Origin: an uncultured Opitutales bacterium
GTDB taxonomy: Bacteria > Verrucomicrobiota > Verrucomicrobiia > Opitutales > Coraliomargaritaceae
Direction: 5' to 3'
Assembly (NCBI GenBank): GCA_937775295.1
Contig: CALKBZ010000013.1
Coordinates: forward strand, 62,001-126,000
DNA length: 64,000 bases
Each line of letters opens with the position of its first letter. Within the stretch, counting starts at the first letter, position 1. The notes under the pieces were generated by a model. It did not search any database. It saw only the letters and a program-made list of their open reading frames with translations, and was not told the DNA's origin. Below are positions 1 through 10,084 of this stretch, piece by piece. The translations under genes were made by a program, and so were the position numbers.

Positions 1-1611
<1,611 letters not shown>

Positions 1612-1652
1612 TCTATTTAATTAAGAATTAGAAGTTACGAAGGCGAACGAGC

Positions 1653-3197
1653 TTAAGCGGAGAACCCTGCCACCCACTCTGCGAGGGATGTCTTAAGAGC
1701 TGCTTCGGTTGCGTCGCTAATTGCTTTTTCAGTACGGATGGTGTCCATCACCTTGGCACCACGTGTTTCAAGGAAATCACGCAAGCTTGAGGTCGCTTCA
1801 ACAATCTTCGCGACTTCAATCGCATCGAAGTAACCATTTTGAACGGCATAGATCAGTGAGGACTGAACTTCGACAGGAATCGGGTTGAATGCCTTCTGCT
1901 TGAAGAGCTCAACCACACGTGCACCACGCCCAAGCTGAGCCTTAGTCTTCGCGTCGAGGTCGGAACCGAACTGAGCGAACGCTGCAAGCTCACGGAACTG
2001 TGCGAGTTGAAGCTTCACCTTACCGGCAACCTTCTTGATCGCTTTGATCTGCGCTGCAGAACCCACACGAGAAACAGAGAGACCCACCGATACCGCTGGG
2101 CGGATACCTTGATTGAACAAATCAGTTTCGAGGAAGACCTGACCGTCAGTGATCGAAATCACGTTGGTAGGAATGTAAGCCGCCACGTCACCTGCCTGAG
2201 TTTCAATTATCGGCAACGCTGTAAGCGAACCGTTACCATTATCTTCATTCACACGAGCTGAGCGCTCGAGGAGGCGGGAGTGCAGGTAGAAAACATCACC
2301 AGGATACGCTTCACGACCAGATGGGCGCTTCAGGATCAAAGAAATTTGACGATAGGCAACCGCTTGCTTGGAAAGGTCATCATAGACGATGAGCGCGTCC
2401 ATGCCATTATTCATGAAGAACTCACCCATCGATGCACCAGCGAACGGAGCAATGTATTGATTGGCAGGATTGTCTCCGGCAGACGCAGAAACGATAATTG
2501 TGTATTCCATCGCGCCGGCCTTTTCGAGGACAGCAATGGTGCGGGCGATGTTGGAATTCTTCTGACCGATCGCAACGTAGATGGAATAAACCGGGCGGAA
2601 GCCTTCGGGAAAGGTGCCGTCTTCGTTGCGGTGCTGATTGTTGATCTTCGCTTGATTGATGATGGTATCAATTGCGATGGTTGTCTTACCAGTGGAACGG
2701 TCACCAATGATGAGCTCACGTTGGCCACGACCAATGGGAATCATCGAATCGATTGACATGATACCAGTCTGCATTGGCTGATCAACCGACTTACGTGGGA
2801 TGATGCCTGGTGCGATCTGGTCAACAGGATAGGTCTCTGTCGAGTTGATTGGGCCTTTGCCATCGATTGGATTACCAATCGCATCCACCACACGACCTAG
2901 TAGGCCCATGCCAACAGGAACGGAAAGTAGCTTACCCGTGGTGGTGGCTTCGTCGCCTTCCTTCAACTTGGAATAATCACCAAGAATAACGCAACCGACT
3001 TCGTCTTCTTCAAGATTCAAGGCGATTCCGTAAACGCCCTGACCGAAATCGATCATTTCGTTATACATGGCTCCAGACAAGCCTTCGAGCTTGGCGACAC
3101 CATCTGCGATAGAGACGATTTTACCAGTGTTAGATTTGACGGCGCTGGCTTGGAAGCTAGCGATCTCGTTTTCAATTTGTTCGACTATAGAGCTCAT
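1653..3197 (-). CDS. atpA: ATP synthase F1 subunit alpha
   Basis: Non-catalytic nucleotide-binding alpha subunit of F1. The protein has 514 residues, normal for the family. The P-loop GDRSTGKT is at about residues 165-172, and the arginine-finger region ([14 protein letters not shown]) is intact in the C-terminal half. The N-terminal beta-barrel domain (about 25-95) precedes the nucleotide-binding domain. It sits between atpH (66-bp gap) and atpG. Nothing in the sequence suggests loss of function. Confidence 0.98.
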   Translation of the reverse strand: MSSIVEQIENEIASFQASAVKSNTGKIVSIADGVAKLEGLSGAMYNEMIDFGQGVYGIALNLEEDEVGCVILGDYSKLKEGDEATTTGKLLSVPVGMGLLGRVVDAIGNPIDGKGPINSTETYPVDQIAPGIIPRKSVDQPMQTGIMSIDSMIPIGRGQRELIIGDRSTGKTTIAIDTIINQAKINNQHRNEDGTFPEGFRPVYSIYVAIGQKNSNIARTIAVLEKAGAMEYTIIVSASAGDNPANQYIAPFAGASMGEFFMNNGMDALIVYDDLSKQAVAYRQISLILKRPSGREAYPGDVFYLHSRLLERSARVNEDNGNGSLTALPIIETQAGDVAAYIPTNVISITDGQVFLETDLFNQGIRPAVSVGLSVSRVGSAAQIKAIKKVAGKVKLQLAQFRELAAFAQFGSDLDAKTKAQLGRGARVVELFKQKAFNPIPVEVQSSLIYAVQNGYFDAIEVAKIVEATSSLRDFLETRGAKVMDTIRTEKAISDATEAALKTSLAEWVAGFSA

Positions 3198-3263
3198 GAG
3201 AAACTAATGGAGAGAAAGTAAGAAATATGGGAAGGTTTAAAAGTGGGAAGGAATACAGGTCAA

Positions 3264-3659
3264 TTAACTAACATTCTCGGCGAGGCGCTGAAGGCGGCCG
3301 GCTAAGGACGCATCATACAGATCATCGCCGACGCGCACACGCACACCAGCAATCAGAGAAGTATCTTGTTTTATGACCGCAGTTACAGGGCGGCCATAAA
3401 TTTTGGAATAGGTGACTTCAATCGCTTTTAATGCTTCGCCACTCAAGGCGCCTGGAGTCGACACGACGGCCGTCTGCAGAGCGATCTCGCGATGAAGATA
3501 ATTCAGAAAGCTCTTGAGAACCGTAAGATGATGGCGGTGCTGAACCTGCTTGAGGCCAGCGAGGACCTCGCCAACTCTGGCTACAGTCACGACACCGTTG
3601 TCCTTAGAGAGCTCGACGAGCTTCTTGGCTAAGCGGATGATCTTTTTGTCGCGTTTCAT
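3264..3659 (-). CDS. atpH: ATP synthase F1 subunit delta, short form
   Basis: Position between atpF and atpA identifies this as the delta subunit, the peripheral-stalk link that joins F1 to the b subunit. Only 131 residues are encoded, against roughly 175-180 in typical bacteria. The C-terminal delta signature is present (VTAVIKQDTSLIAGVRVRVGDDLYDASLAGRL), so the shortening is in the N-terminal helical bundle that normally caps alpha3beta3. The ATG at 3659 is 19 bp after atpF ends and no longer in-frame start is evident. A compact delta is the best reading; a frameshift upstream is not suggested by the tight spacing. Confidence 0.85.
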   Translation of the reverse strand: MKRDKKIIRLAKKLVELSKDNGVVTVARVGEVLAGLKQVQHRHHLTVLKSFLNYLHREIALQTAVVSTPGALSGEALKAIEVTYSKIYGRPVTAVIKQDTSLIAGVRVRVGDDLYDASLAGRLQRLAENVS

Positions 3660-3678
3660 CAGATAGAAAAACTAAGGA

Positions 3679-4392
3679 TTAGCTAGCGGTGCCAGCCAAT
3701 TCCTTGGCAGCAGAATCGGAAAAGGTTTGTTTCTCAGAATCGGAAAGATCACGAGAAAGTACCTTAGAGGAAGTCGCCACCACGAGGCGGGCAACTTCTT
3801 GACGCACATCAGAGAGCATCTTCTGGCGTTCGAGCTCAGTCGCTTCACTCGCCTTACGGATGATCGCTTCAGCTTGTGCTGCAGCTTCTTGTGTCTTCTG
3901 CTCGATCATCTCTTTGGACTGCTCACGGGATTCAGTTAGGATTTTTTGAGCATCGATCGCAGCTTGCTTAATCTTTTCGGCGCGTTCGCGCTCAGCTTCA
4001 GCGAGCTGTGTCTTCATTTCCTCAGCATACTGAAGTCCGTCAGCGATCTTCTGCTGGCGTTCGTCGAGCGTCGCAGCGATCGGTTTAACCGCAAATTTAT
4101 ACAAGACGAATGCAACCAAGCAGAAATTTAACATCTGCGCGATTAGAGTCGGCCATGTCACCCCGAACTTGTTGGCGATCTTCGTCAACTTGTTGCCTTC
4201 TGCTTTCGCAACTGCTTCGCTGTGTTTAAGAACGGCCTCAGCGTGCTCTGCGATTTCGTGCGCGGTAGGATGTGCACCGAGCTCAGCCACCTCGGCAACT
4301 GAATCGAGCGATGTCGCGTGAGCATCTGCAGCGGCTACGAGACCGAGCGGTAGTGAGAGTGCTAGTAGCAGAGTGATGAAAGTGGCCTTCAT
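3679..4392 (-). CDS. atpF: ATP synthase F0 subunit b, with N-terminal signal-like segment
   Basis: Peripheral stalk subunit b. I chose the ATG at 4392 (237 residues). An upstream TTG at 4455 would add 21 residues with no family support. From the ATG the protein starts [20 protein letters not shown], which looks like a cleavable signal peptide, then a short Ala/His/Glu-rich region. A single membrane segment follows (about 90-110, [20 protein letters not shown]), then a long charged helix rich in Glu, Lys, Ala and Gln that forms the stalk coiled coil. The extra N-terminal segment ahead of the true membrane anchor is unusual compared with E. coli b. It lies 80 bp downstream of atpE. Confidence 0.93.
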   Translation of the reverse strand: MKATFITLLLALSLPLGLVAAADAHATSLDSVAEVAELGAHPTAHEIAEHAEAVLKHSEAVAKAEGNKLTKIANKFGVTWPTLIAQMLNFCLVAFVLYKFAVKPIAATLDERQQKIADGLQYAEEMKTQLAEAERERAEKIKQAAIDAQKILTESREQSKEMIEQKTQEAAAQAEAIIRKASEATELERQKMLSDVRQEVARLVVATSSKVLSRDLSDSEKQTFSDSAAKELAGTAS

Positions 4393-4472
4393 AGAGAAAA
4401 CGGGATTGGAAAGAAAAGAGTCGGAAAGTGCCGACAGTCCGAGGACCGTCGGCAAAGACTTAGGTATCCAGA

Positions 4473-4679
4473 TTAGCCAAGGAAGATCGCGAAGAACACG
4501 ATCGCTTCAGCGAAAGCCATTGCGATAATGGACTGAACCAATACTTTGGTGGCTGCTTCTGGGTTACGACCTACAGATTCACAAGCCTTCAGACCGATGA
4601 GACCAATGCTGATCGGCACTGCAATCGCTGCTGCTGCTACGTGAATCTTACCTGTAATTTCTGCGAGGATATCGAACAT
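4473..4679 (-). CDS. atpE: ATP synthase F0 subunit c
   Basis: The c-ring protomer, 68 residues with two membrane helices joined by the polar loop GRNPEA. The ion-carrying carboxylate is Glu in the second helix (AFAEAIVFF). When the loop is aligned with Na+-type c subunits, the position of their Na+-ligand Gln in helix 1 is Ile here, and the residue after the Glu is Ala rather than Ser. The ring is therefore predicted to carry protons (inference from residues). It lies between atpB and atpF. Confidence 0.97.
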   Translation of the reverse strand: MFDILAEITGKIHVAAAAIAVPISIGLIGLKACESVGRNPEAATKVLVQSIIAMAFAEAIVFFAIFLG

Positions 4680-4767
4680 AATATGTATTATTGAGTTTTG
4701 TATTTAGTGTTTTCTGCGTCGTCCACGAATTGATACATGGTCCCGAACGCTGAAAGGATTTGAAAGT

Positions 4768-5610
4768 TTAGTGTGCTTCTTCGTCGTGGTTGGTCATCAG
4801 ACCGATATAAATTGCGACGAGCAAGGTGAAGATCAACGCCTGCACCACACCGACGAGCACTTCGTAAAAGTAAAAAGGAATCGGCACGATATATGGCGCC
4901 AGACCAGTCATACTAGTCAAAAGATTCTCACCACCGAAAACGTTGCCGAAGAGACGAAACGAAAGAGAAACCGGACGGAAAGCGATCGAAACGACTTCAA
5001 TTAAGCCCACCAGCAGGAAAATTGGAACGAGCAAAATATAGATCGCTGCCGGTGTTTCCTTCTTGTCAGCCTTATTACCGAAGAGCTCCCAAATAAAGAA
5101 CTTCGGACCAGCAACTTTCAGACTGATGATTAACCATGCGAGCATTGCGACCAGCGCCATACCCAAGGTAGAATTCAAATCCGCATTGGCAGGACGCATC
5201 CAATAAGTGAATTGGCCTTGGTCATTATAATGACCAAAGACTCCCACACCTGGAATCAAGCCACTCCAATTGTGAAGCAAAATGTAGATGAACAGACCGA
5301 TCAGCAGCGGAAATGTCATCGGAAAAGCCTTCTTACCGACGATCGGCAGCAATAAACCACGCAGACCCTCGATCAAACTTTCAACGACCGCTTGTCCCTT
5401 ACTAGGGATGAGCTTCGGAGTCCCTACGGCCCAGCGGATCAGCAAAATGAATGCGATCGAAATCGCCCATGTCGTTGCAATCGAATTTGTCAGCGGCAGA
5501 CCAAAGATCTCTGTCAAATTGTAAGGAGATGCGCTAATGCCACCCTCTGCCGCTTGCAGAGATGTCATTGTTCCAGAAAGGAAGAGAAAGGTTGGTAGTA
5601 TTTTGTTCAA
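4768..5610 (-). CDS. atpB: ATP synthase F0 subunit a
   Basis: Stator a subunit that forms the proton half-channels. The 280-residue protein has several hydrophobic helices, and the essential arginine occurs in the conserved [13 protein letters not shown] segment. The C-terminal helix ends [11 protein letters not shown]. The first about 20 residues ([20 protein letters not shown]) resemble a signal peptide, a feature shared with the b subunit in this operon. It is the first gene of the visible atp operon. No atpI-like gene is found upstream, where a short plus-strand ORF diverges instead. Confidence 0.96.
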   Translation of the reverse strand: MNKILPTFLFLSGTMTSLQAAEGGISASPYNLTEIFGLPLTNSIATTWAISIAFILLIRWAVGTPKLIPSKGQAVVESLIEGLRGLLLPIVGKKAFPMTFPLLIGLFIYILLHNWSGLIPGVGVFGHYNDQGQFTYWMRPANADLNSTLGMALVAMLAWLIISLKVAGPKFFIWELFGNKADKKETPAAIYILLVPIFLLVGLIEVVSIAFRPVSLSFRLFGNVFGGENLLTSMTGLAPYIVPIPFYFYEVLVGVVQALIFTLLVAIYIGLMTNHDEEAH

Positions 5611-5822
5611 GAAGAACTTAAAAAGAGAGTTGTTTTTTGCGACTAGAAACTACAGGAACGGCAAGTTTCATGTCGCCGCAAACTAGTCGCGTCAATAACC
5701 GAATGCTTTTTTTAGTACTGTCAATGAGCAGTATTTATAAATCCTATCACCTCACTGCGTCGTATCTAAACTTGCCCCGCGCGGCACGACAGCTAATCCT
5801 ATTAAAGTTATCAGCATTCATC

Positions 5823-6053
5823 ATGAGTAGTCCCACCAATCTTACTGACAGTATCGCACGCCTTCGCGACCGCAAAGGCGGCTCTGATATCGTTAGCGGA
5901 CAACGCAAAGCACGAAAGCCACCTACGACGCGCAACAGACCCAGCCGCGAACGCCGATTCGCAACGGATTCCTTTATGTTGTTTGCCTACGCGCTGCTAG
6001 GTATAGCGACCGTCTGCCAGCTGATCCTGATCGTCTGGCTGGATATTATTTAG
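5823..6053 (+). CDS. small hypothetical membrane protein
   Basis: Unrecognised 76-residue protein. The ATG at 5823 starts MSSPTNLTDSIARLRDRKGG; the frame stays open upstream to 5637, but that part has no coding character. The first 50 residues are polar and basic (many Arg/Lys). The last 25 form one hydrophobic segment (FMLFAYALLGIATVCQLILIVW), so a tail-anchored topology is likely. It diverges from the atp operon. AtpI also sits next to atpB in many bacteria, but this protein is too small and has only one membrane segment, so I do not assign that role. Confidence 0.6.
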   Translation: MSSPTNLTDSIARLRDRKGGSDIVSGQRKARKPPTTRNRPSRERRFATDSFMLFAYALLGIATVCQLILIVWLDII

Positions 6054-6247
6054 CTGCTACCTGGTCAATACTTCAGTTGTTGTGATCACAGCTTGCTGTC
6101 TGGAGGGAAACGCTCTGTCGATTCCGCCGAATCAACGAATGGCCTAATTCACTGCATGGAAATGACGGAGCCTTGGCTCGGAGAGTGTCGCTGCGCTCGG
6201 AACCCTCCAACATTTACATGCGTCTCATTGCCTTTGCCCGACTCAAA

Positions 6248-6844
6248 CTAAACCCGATGCGCCACCACCGAATGGTAGCCATCCATCAATTCCTGGAAAT
6301 ACGTCTCCATTTCGTGCGGCCACTCTGCCGCCGTGTCGATCTCCCACTCAGGGTGCGCCTGTAAATGCTCCACAGTCCACTCGTAGTAGGGCAAATCGTC
6401 TGATCGGAAGCAGAACCGCCCGCCTAGATCCGTGCGCCGCGCCACCTCATCTAGAAATCCAGCTTGCACCATGCGACGCCGATGATGCTTCGCTTTAGGC
6501 CAAGGATCGGGAAACAATAGCACCGTCATATCAAAGCGAATCCGCTCCGGCAGGACTTCTAGAAATTCACCCAAATCGGCTTTGAAAAAATGCAGATTCT
6601 GCAGCTGGCGCTTATCCCGCTTATCGAGACCTTTGCGAATACGCCATGAGATAAGATCAATTCCCACACAGCTTTGCTCGAGGTTTTCTTCTGCGTAACT
6701 AGTGAGCCAATGCCCATGGCCACAGCCGGCTTCAAACAGGATACGATTAACTCCTTCAAAGGCAGCGCTACATTCAACCTTCAATGCGGCTTTACGCTCT
6801 GTTTGTTTTTCCAATTCTCGGGCATGCGCTGCTGAAATTTCCAT
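6248..6844 (-). CDS. trmB: tRNA (guanine-N7-)-methyltransferase
   Basis: Forms m7G at position 46 of tRNA using S-adenosylmethionine. The 198-residue protein has the SAM-binding motif [10 protein letters not shown] (37-46), an acidic residue after the second strand (GIDL), and the TrmB hallmark [15 protein letters not shown] (from residue 111). The C-terminal region ends with the family-typical [18 protein letters not shown] pattern. The N-terminus is slightly shorter than in enterobacterial TrmB. It appears to be a single-gene unit between the atp operon side and phoR. Confidence 0.95.
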   Translation of the reverse strand: MEISAAHARELEKQTERKAALKVECSAAFEGVNRILFEAGCGHGHWLTSYAEENLEQSCVGIDLISWRIRKGLDKRDKRQLQNLHFFKADLGEFLEVLPERIRFDMTVLLFPDPWPKAKHHRRRMVQAGFLDEVARRTDLGGRFCFRSDDLPYYEWTVEHLQAHPEWEIDTAAEWPHEMETYFQELMDGYHSVVAHRV

Positions 6845-6972
6845 AATGCCAGTTTATGCACCGCCACACTCCACAAGGTCAAGGCAGTTGAGATCCCCCG
6901 TCTGACCAAACTGTTGCGAAACCATCTGATCAGGCATTAGCGAGATGCTTACACGAGGCGGCGCAACGGAAA

Positions 6973-7023
6973 TGGCAGAATAATGGGGTGGCAGACGTAG
7001 TTCTGACACCCATTATTCTGCCA
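6973..7023. repeat. inverted repeat in the trmB-phoR gap
   Basis: The 334-bp gap 6845-7178 holds no convincing gene. Inside it, 6973-6990 and 7007-7023 are inverted copies (core TGGCAGAATAATGG and its complement, one extra G in the left arm) that can form a strong hairpin of about 17 bp with a 16-nt loop. No T-run follows, so it is not a clean Rho-independent terminator. Downstream, 7090-7135 contains words (ATGTAGCCTCGA, GTGAGATCG) that recur at 57125-57165, marking another dispersed repeat. Confidence 0.6.
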
Positions 7024-7178
7024 CAAACACGTCTTGATAGTTTTGCTCTGAGGATGAATAGGTTTTGCAACAGTCTGTCCCGACGGAGACTACGAAACGA
7101 TGTAGCCTCGACCGTGAGATCGCGGAACACCTGAGTCCGTAGCACATACAGGGGCATTATTTCTCTAACTCCTCAATT

Positions 7179-8468
7179 TCATTCCCCCGTCTGCGACTGC
7201 ACATAGGGCAGACTAAAATGAAACGCCGCTCCCTGCCCAGATTCACTTTCAACCGAGACGCTGCCGCCATGCTGTTGCACAATATGCTTGATGATGCTCA
7301 AGCCTAGCCCCGTGCCGCCACTCTCACGCGAACGCCCTTTATCCACACGGTAAAATCGCTCGAAAAGATGCGGGATGTCCTTCGGTGGAATGCCAGGCCC
7401 GTCATCGGTAACCGTGCACAGCACTTTACTTTTTAGTTCATCACATCGAGCAGACACAGTTAGCAGGGTGAAATCAGGCGCATAGCGGAACGCATTTTCG
7501 ATTAGATTATCAAATACCTGTTGAATCCTAAAGCGATCAAAGGCAAACTCCCCTACCCGCTCATCAAAATCTAACTTCATTGTCTGCCCCTCGGCATTCA
7601 GTCGCGGCAAATATTGCTCCACAGTCTCCTCCAATAGTTGATGCAACGACTGAACTGTAGGCTGTATCTGCTCTGGCTTCGACTCCAAGCGCGATAACAC
7701 CAATAAGTCCTCCACTAGTACATGCAGACGCTGTGCATTATCCACAATCTTATCCAGGAAGCGCGCACGCGTGTCCACTGGCAAGGTCACATGATCTTCC
7801 ACCAGAGTTTCCGCAAAGCCCTTAATAATTGTTAAAGGAGTGCGCAACTCATGCGATACATTTGCCACAAAATCGCGACGCACCTCCTCGAGTTCCTTCA
7901 ACCGCGTGATGTCATGCAGTACCAATAGGGTCGACTCTGAATTCTGCGCAGACACGCCACGCACCTCTACACATGAAACCTCAAACCAGAGGGTAGCGCC
8001 TAGACGCTCCACGCTCACCTCCTGCTGCTTCGGGCTCTGATCCACCCGATACGCATTCAAAAAATCAAGTAGCTTGGGCGAACGCAAAGCAGCCTCTAAG
8101 CGCGCCCCCTTCAATGCTCGAGCTCGCTGAAATAGGCGCTGAGCCGAATCATTCACAAATTCGATCACATGCTGGTCGTTAAAGATAATCACCGCCTCTT
8201 GGATCGACCCCAACATCGCCTCCAGCTGATTCGAGAGCCCTGATTCCACGTCGAGGTAATCACGATAGCGGTCGATTAAGTGATTTGTCTCCTTAATCAG
8301 CCCAGGCAGACCAAGCCTTTTCATCGAAGCCGAGCTTTCATTCAACAACATACATCGACTAAGGCGCACTGACTCTCGCAGCTCACCAACTGTGCGACGA
8401 ATCTTGAGAACCGAAATCCAAAGCGTGATCAGTAACACGCACAGCAACGCACTTAGAAAAATAATCAT
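7179..8468 (-). CDS. phoR: PhoR-type sensor histidine kinase
   Basis: Membrane sensor kinase paired with the response regulator just upstream. Of 429 residues, 1-22 form an N-terminal membrane anchor, about 85-190 a PAS sensor domain, and 196-260 the HisKA dimerisation domain with His206 in FVANVSHELRTPLT. The C-terminal ATPase has N box NLIENAFRYAP, G1 DDGPGIP and G2 GGTGLGLSIIKHIVQQHGG. The single membrane segment and PAS layout match PhoR, which responds to phosphate through the Pst/PhoU complex. The start ATG overlaps the phoB stop codon by one base, indicating translational coupling. Confidence 0.9.
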   Translation of the reverse strand: MIIFLSALLCVLLITLWISVLKIRRTVGELRESVRLSRCMLLNESSASMKRLGLPGLIKETNHLIDRYRDYLDVESGLSNQLEAMLGSIQEAVIIFNDQHVIEFVNDSAQRLFQRARALKGARLEAALRSPKLLDFLNAYRVDQSPKQQEVSVERLGATLWFEVSCVEVRGVSAQNSESTLLVLHDITRLKELEEVRRDFVANVSHELRTPLTIIKGFAETLVEDHVTLPVDTRARFLDKIVDNAQRLHVLVEDLLVLSRLESKPEQIQPTVQSLHQLLEETVEQYLPRLNAEGQTMKLDFDERVGEFAFDRFRIQQVFDNLIENAFRYAPDFTLLTVSARCDELKSKVLCTVTDDGPGIPPKDIPHLFERFYRVDKGRSRESGGTGLGLSIIKHIVQQHGGSVSVESESGQGAAFHFSLPYVQSQTGE

Positions 8469-9169
8469 TAAATATCAACGGCACGGTAACCGACTCCGCG
8501 AACAGTCTCAATCAAACGTGAATGTGCTCCCAATTTTTCTCGAACACGACGCACGTGTGTATCCACCGTCCGCGTTTCGATGTCGGTATCATAATTCCAG
8601 ACATTCACCAACAAATGCTCACGCGACTGCACCCGCCCCTTTCGCTCCATTAACAATTTAAGTAAGCGAAATTCCGTGGCAGTTAGCACTACATTCTCTC
8701 CATCCACCAGTAACTGGTGCAACTCCTCATCAATCACTACACCGCTAATTTCAATCCGTTGCAACCGGGGCGCGTCTTCCTGCTTTGCATGACGCTCAAT
8801 AAGCTTACCCGACCTAAGGACTAACTCCTTAATGCTGAACGGCTTAGAGATGTAATCATCAGCCCCCGACTCCAATCCCTGGACACGATCCTCCACTTCA
8901 CCCTTAGCTGTCAGAAAGATAATCGGCACATCCTTCAGCAATGGATCTGCTCGAGCAATTCTACAGAGCTGTAAACCACTTAATTCAGCCATCATTATAT
9001 CAAGAATCATCAAGTCCGGCTGAAAGTCCCTCGCCGCGCTAACGAACAACAGTGGATCATTCAATTCCTGACAACGGTAGCCCGCCTGCTCCAAGTTATA
9101 CTTTAATAACTCTGTGACATCAGGCTCATCATCGACGACTAAGATACGCTGTGTTTTAAGTGTGTGCAT
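8468..9169 (-). CDS. phoB: PhoB-type response regulator
   Basis: OmpR/PhoB-family regulator of 233 residues. The receiver domain (about 8-125) has the acidic pocket VVDDEP, the phospho-acceptor Asp57 in PDLMILDIMM and Lys in the KPFSIKEL loop. A winged-helix DNA-binding domain occupies about 130-233 (ATEFRLLKLLMERKGRV, TVDTHVRRVREKLG). Its partner kinase is immediately downstream with overlapping stop/start. The assignment to PhoB rather than another OmpR-type regulator rests on the PhoR-like partner and on the PHO-box-like site in the promoter region. Confidence 0.9.
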   Translation of the reverse strand: MHTLKTQRILVVDDEPDVTELLKYNLEQAGYRCQELNDPLLFVSAARDFQPDLMILDIMMAELSGLQLCRIARADPLLKDVPIIFLTAKGEVEDRVQGLESGADDYISKPFSIKELVLRSGKLIERHAKQEDAPRLQRIEISGVVIDEELHQLLVDGENVVLTATEFRLLKLLMERKGRVQSREHLLVNVWNYDTDIETRTVDTHVRRVREKLGAHSRLIETVRGVGYRAVDI

Positions 9170-9323
9170 ACTGTGAAATCAAGAATAATGTACAACAAGC
9201 GCTTACAATCGAGAAGCAACTACGGATCTTTAGGCACTTATACATTTTGCTAGAACGAAAATAAGTCGCTCTGCGTCAACGCATAAACACTCAGAAAGAA
9301 AAGACTCAGCCGATTTTACCCCG

Positions 9324-9341
9324 CCGTCACACAACTGTCAC
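9324..9341. promoter_or_regulatory. possible PHO box upstream of phoB
   Basis: Two copies of GTCAC begin ten bases apart, within CGTCACACAACTGTCAC; aligned as CGTCA-N6-TGTCA this gives the roughly 11-base spacing used by PhoB direct repeats. It lies about 155 bp before the phoB start, in a gap that otherwise shows no structure until the repeat array. Autoregulation of phoBR is known in other bacteria; here the match is short and could be chance. Confidence 0.3.
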
Positions 9342-9426
9342 TACCACGACACAAAGACACGCTCGATCCACGCTTCCCGCACCGCACATTCTTATGCCCT
9401 GTTTAGGGACAAGGCTGTTGAAAATG

Positions 9427-9962
9427 AGGGAATGTGAGCGACCCGCCCACAGCCATCCTGCATGGCTACAAAGGAGGGCGAGTCGCCCGCCCTCCTATAA
9501 AGCAAGCGACAGACGACTGAGAAAATGAACCATGGACCGCAAAAGGAGTGTGAGCGACCCGCCCACATTCATACTGCATGGCTACAAAGGAGGGCAAGTC
9601 GCCCGCCCTCCTATAAAGTAAGCGACAGACGACCGAGAAAATGAACCATGGACCGCAAAAGGAGTGTAGGCGACCCGCCCACATTCATACTGCATGGCTA
9701 CAAAGGAGGGCGAGTCGCCCGCCCTCCTATAAAGCAAGCGACAGGCGACTGAGAAAATGAACCATGGACCGCAAAAGGAGTGTGGGCGACCCGCCCACAT
9801 TCATACTGCATGGCTACAAAGGAGGGCGAGTCGCCCGCCCTCCTATAAAGTAAGCGACAGGCGACTGAGAAAATGAACCATGGACCGCAAAAGGAGTGTG
9901 GGCGACCCGCCCACATTCATGCTGTATGGCTGCAAAGGAGGGCGAGTCGCCCGCCCTCCTTT
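9427..9962. repeat. 116-bp tandem repeat array (family A)
   Basis: About four and a half near-identical copies of a 116-bp unit fill most of the 915-bp gap between phoB and mnmG. Each unit holds two GC-rich palindromic words: GGAGTGTGGGCGACCCGCCCAC and, about 35 bp later, GGAGGGCGAGTCGCCCGCCCTCC. These are joined by CATTCATACTGCATGGCTACAAA, and followed by a linker containing AAATGAACCATGGACCGC. Copies differ by only a few point changes, so expansion is recent. The minus-strand open frames in it are by-products of the repeats. Shorter relatives occur at 31960-32303 and 45715-45778. Confidence 0.95.
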
Positions 9963-10084
9963 CGCATTAATCGACGAAGGCCGCTTTTGAGGGAAGCCTG
10001 CTTCGAGGATTACACGCTCCATCTATGATGCAACGATCACTCCCCCTCTCCCAAGCTCGCCTTCTCGTAAAAAGCAGCTAACCG

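Noticed and set aside
6930-7157. 75-codon minus-strand frame between trmB and phoR
   Set aside because: It lies across an inverted repeat and has no recognisable protein pattern.
9466-9916. Series of 72-codon minus-strand frames with near-identical sequence
   Set aside because: They are offset by exactly 116 bp and are by-products of the tandem repeat.
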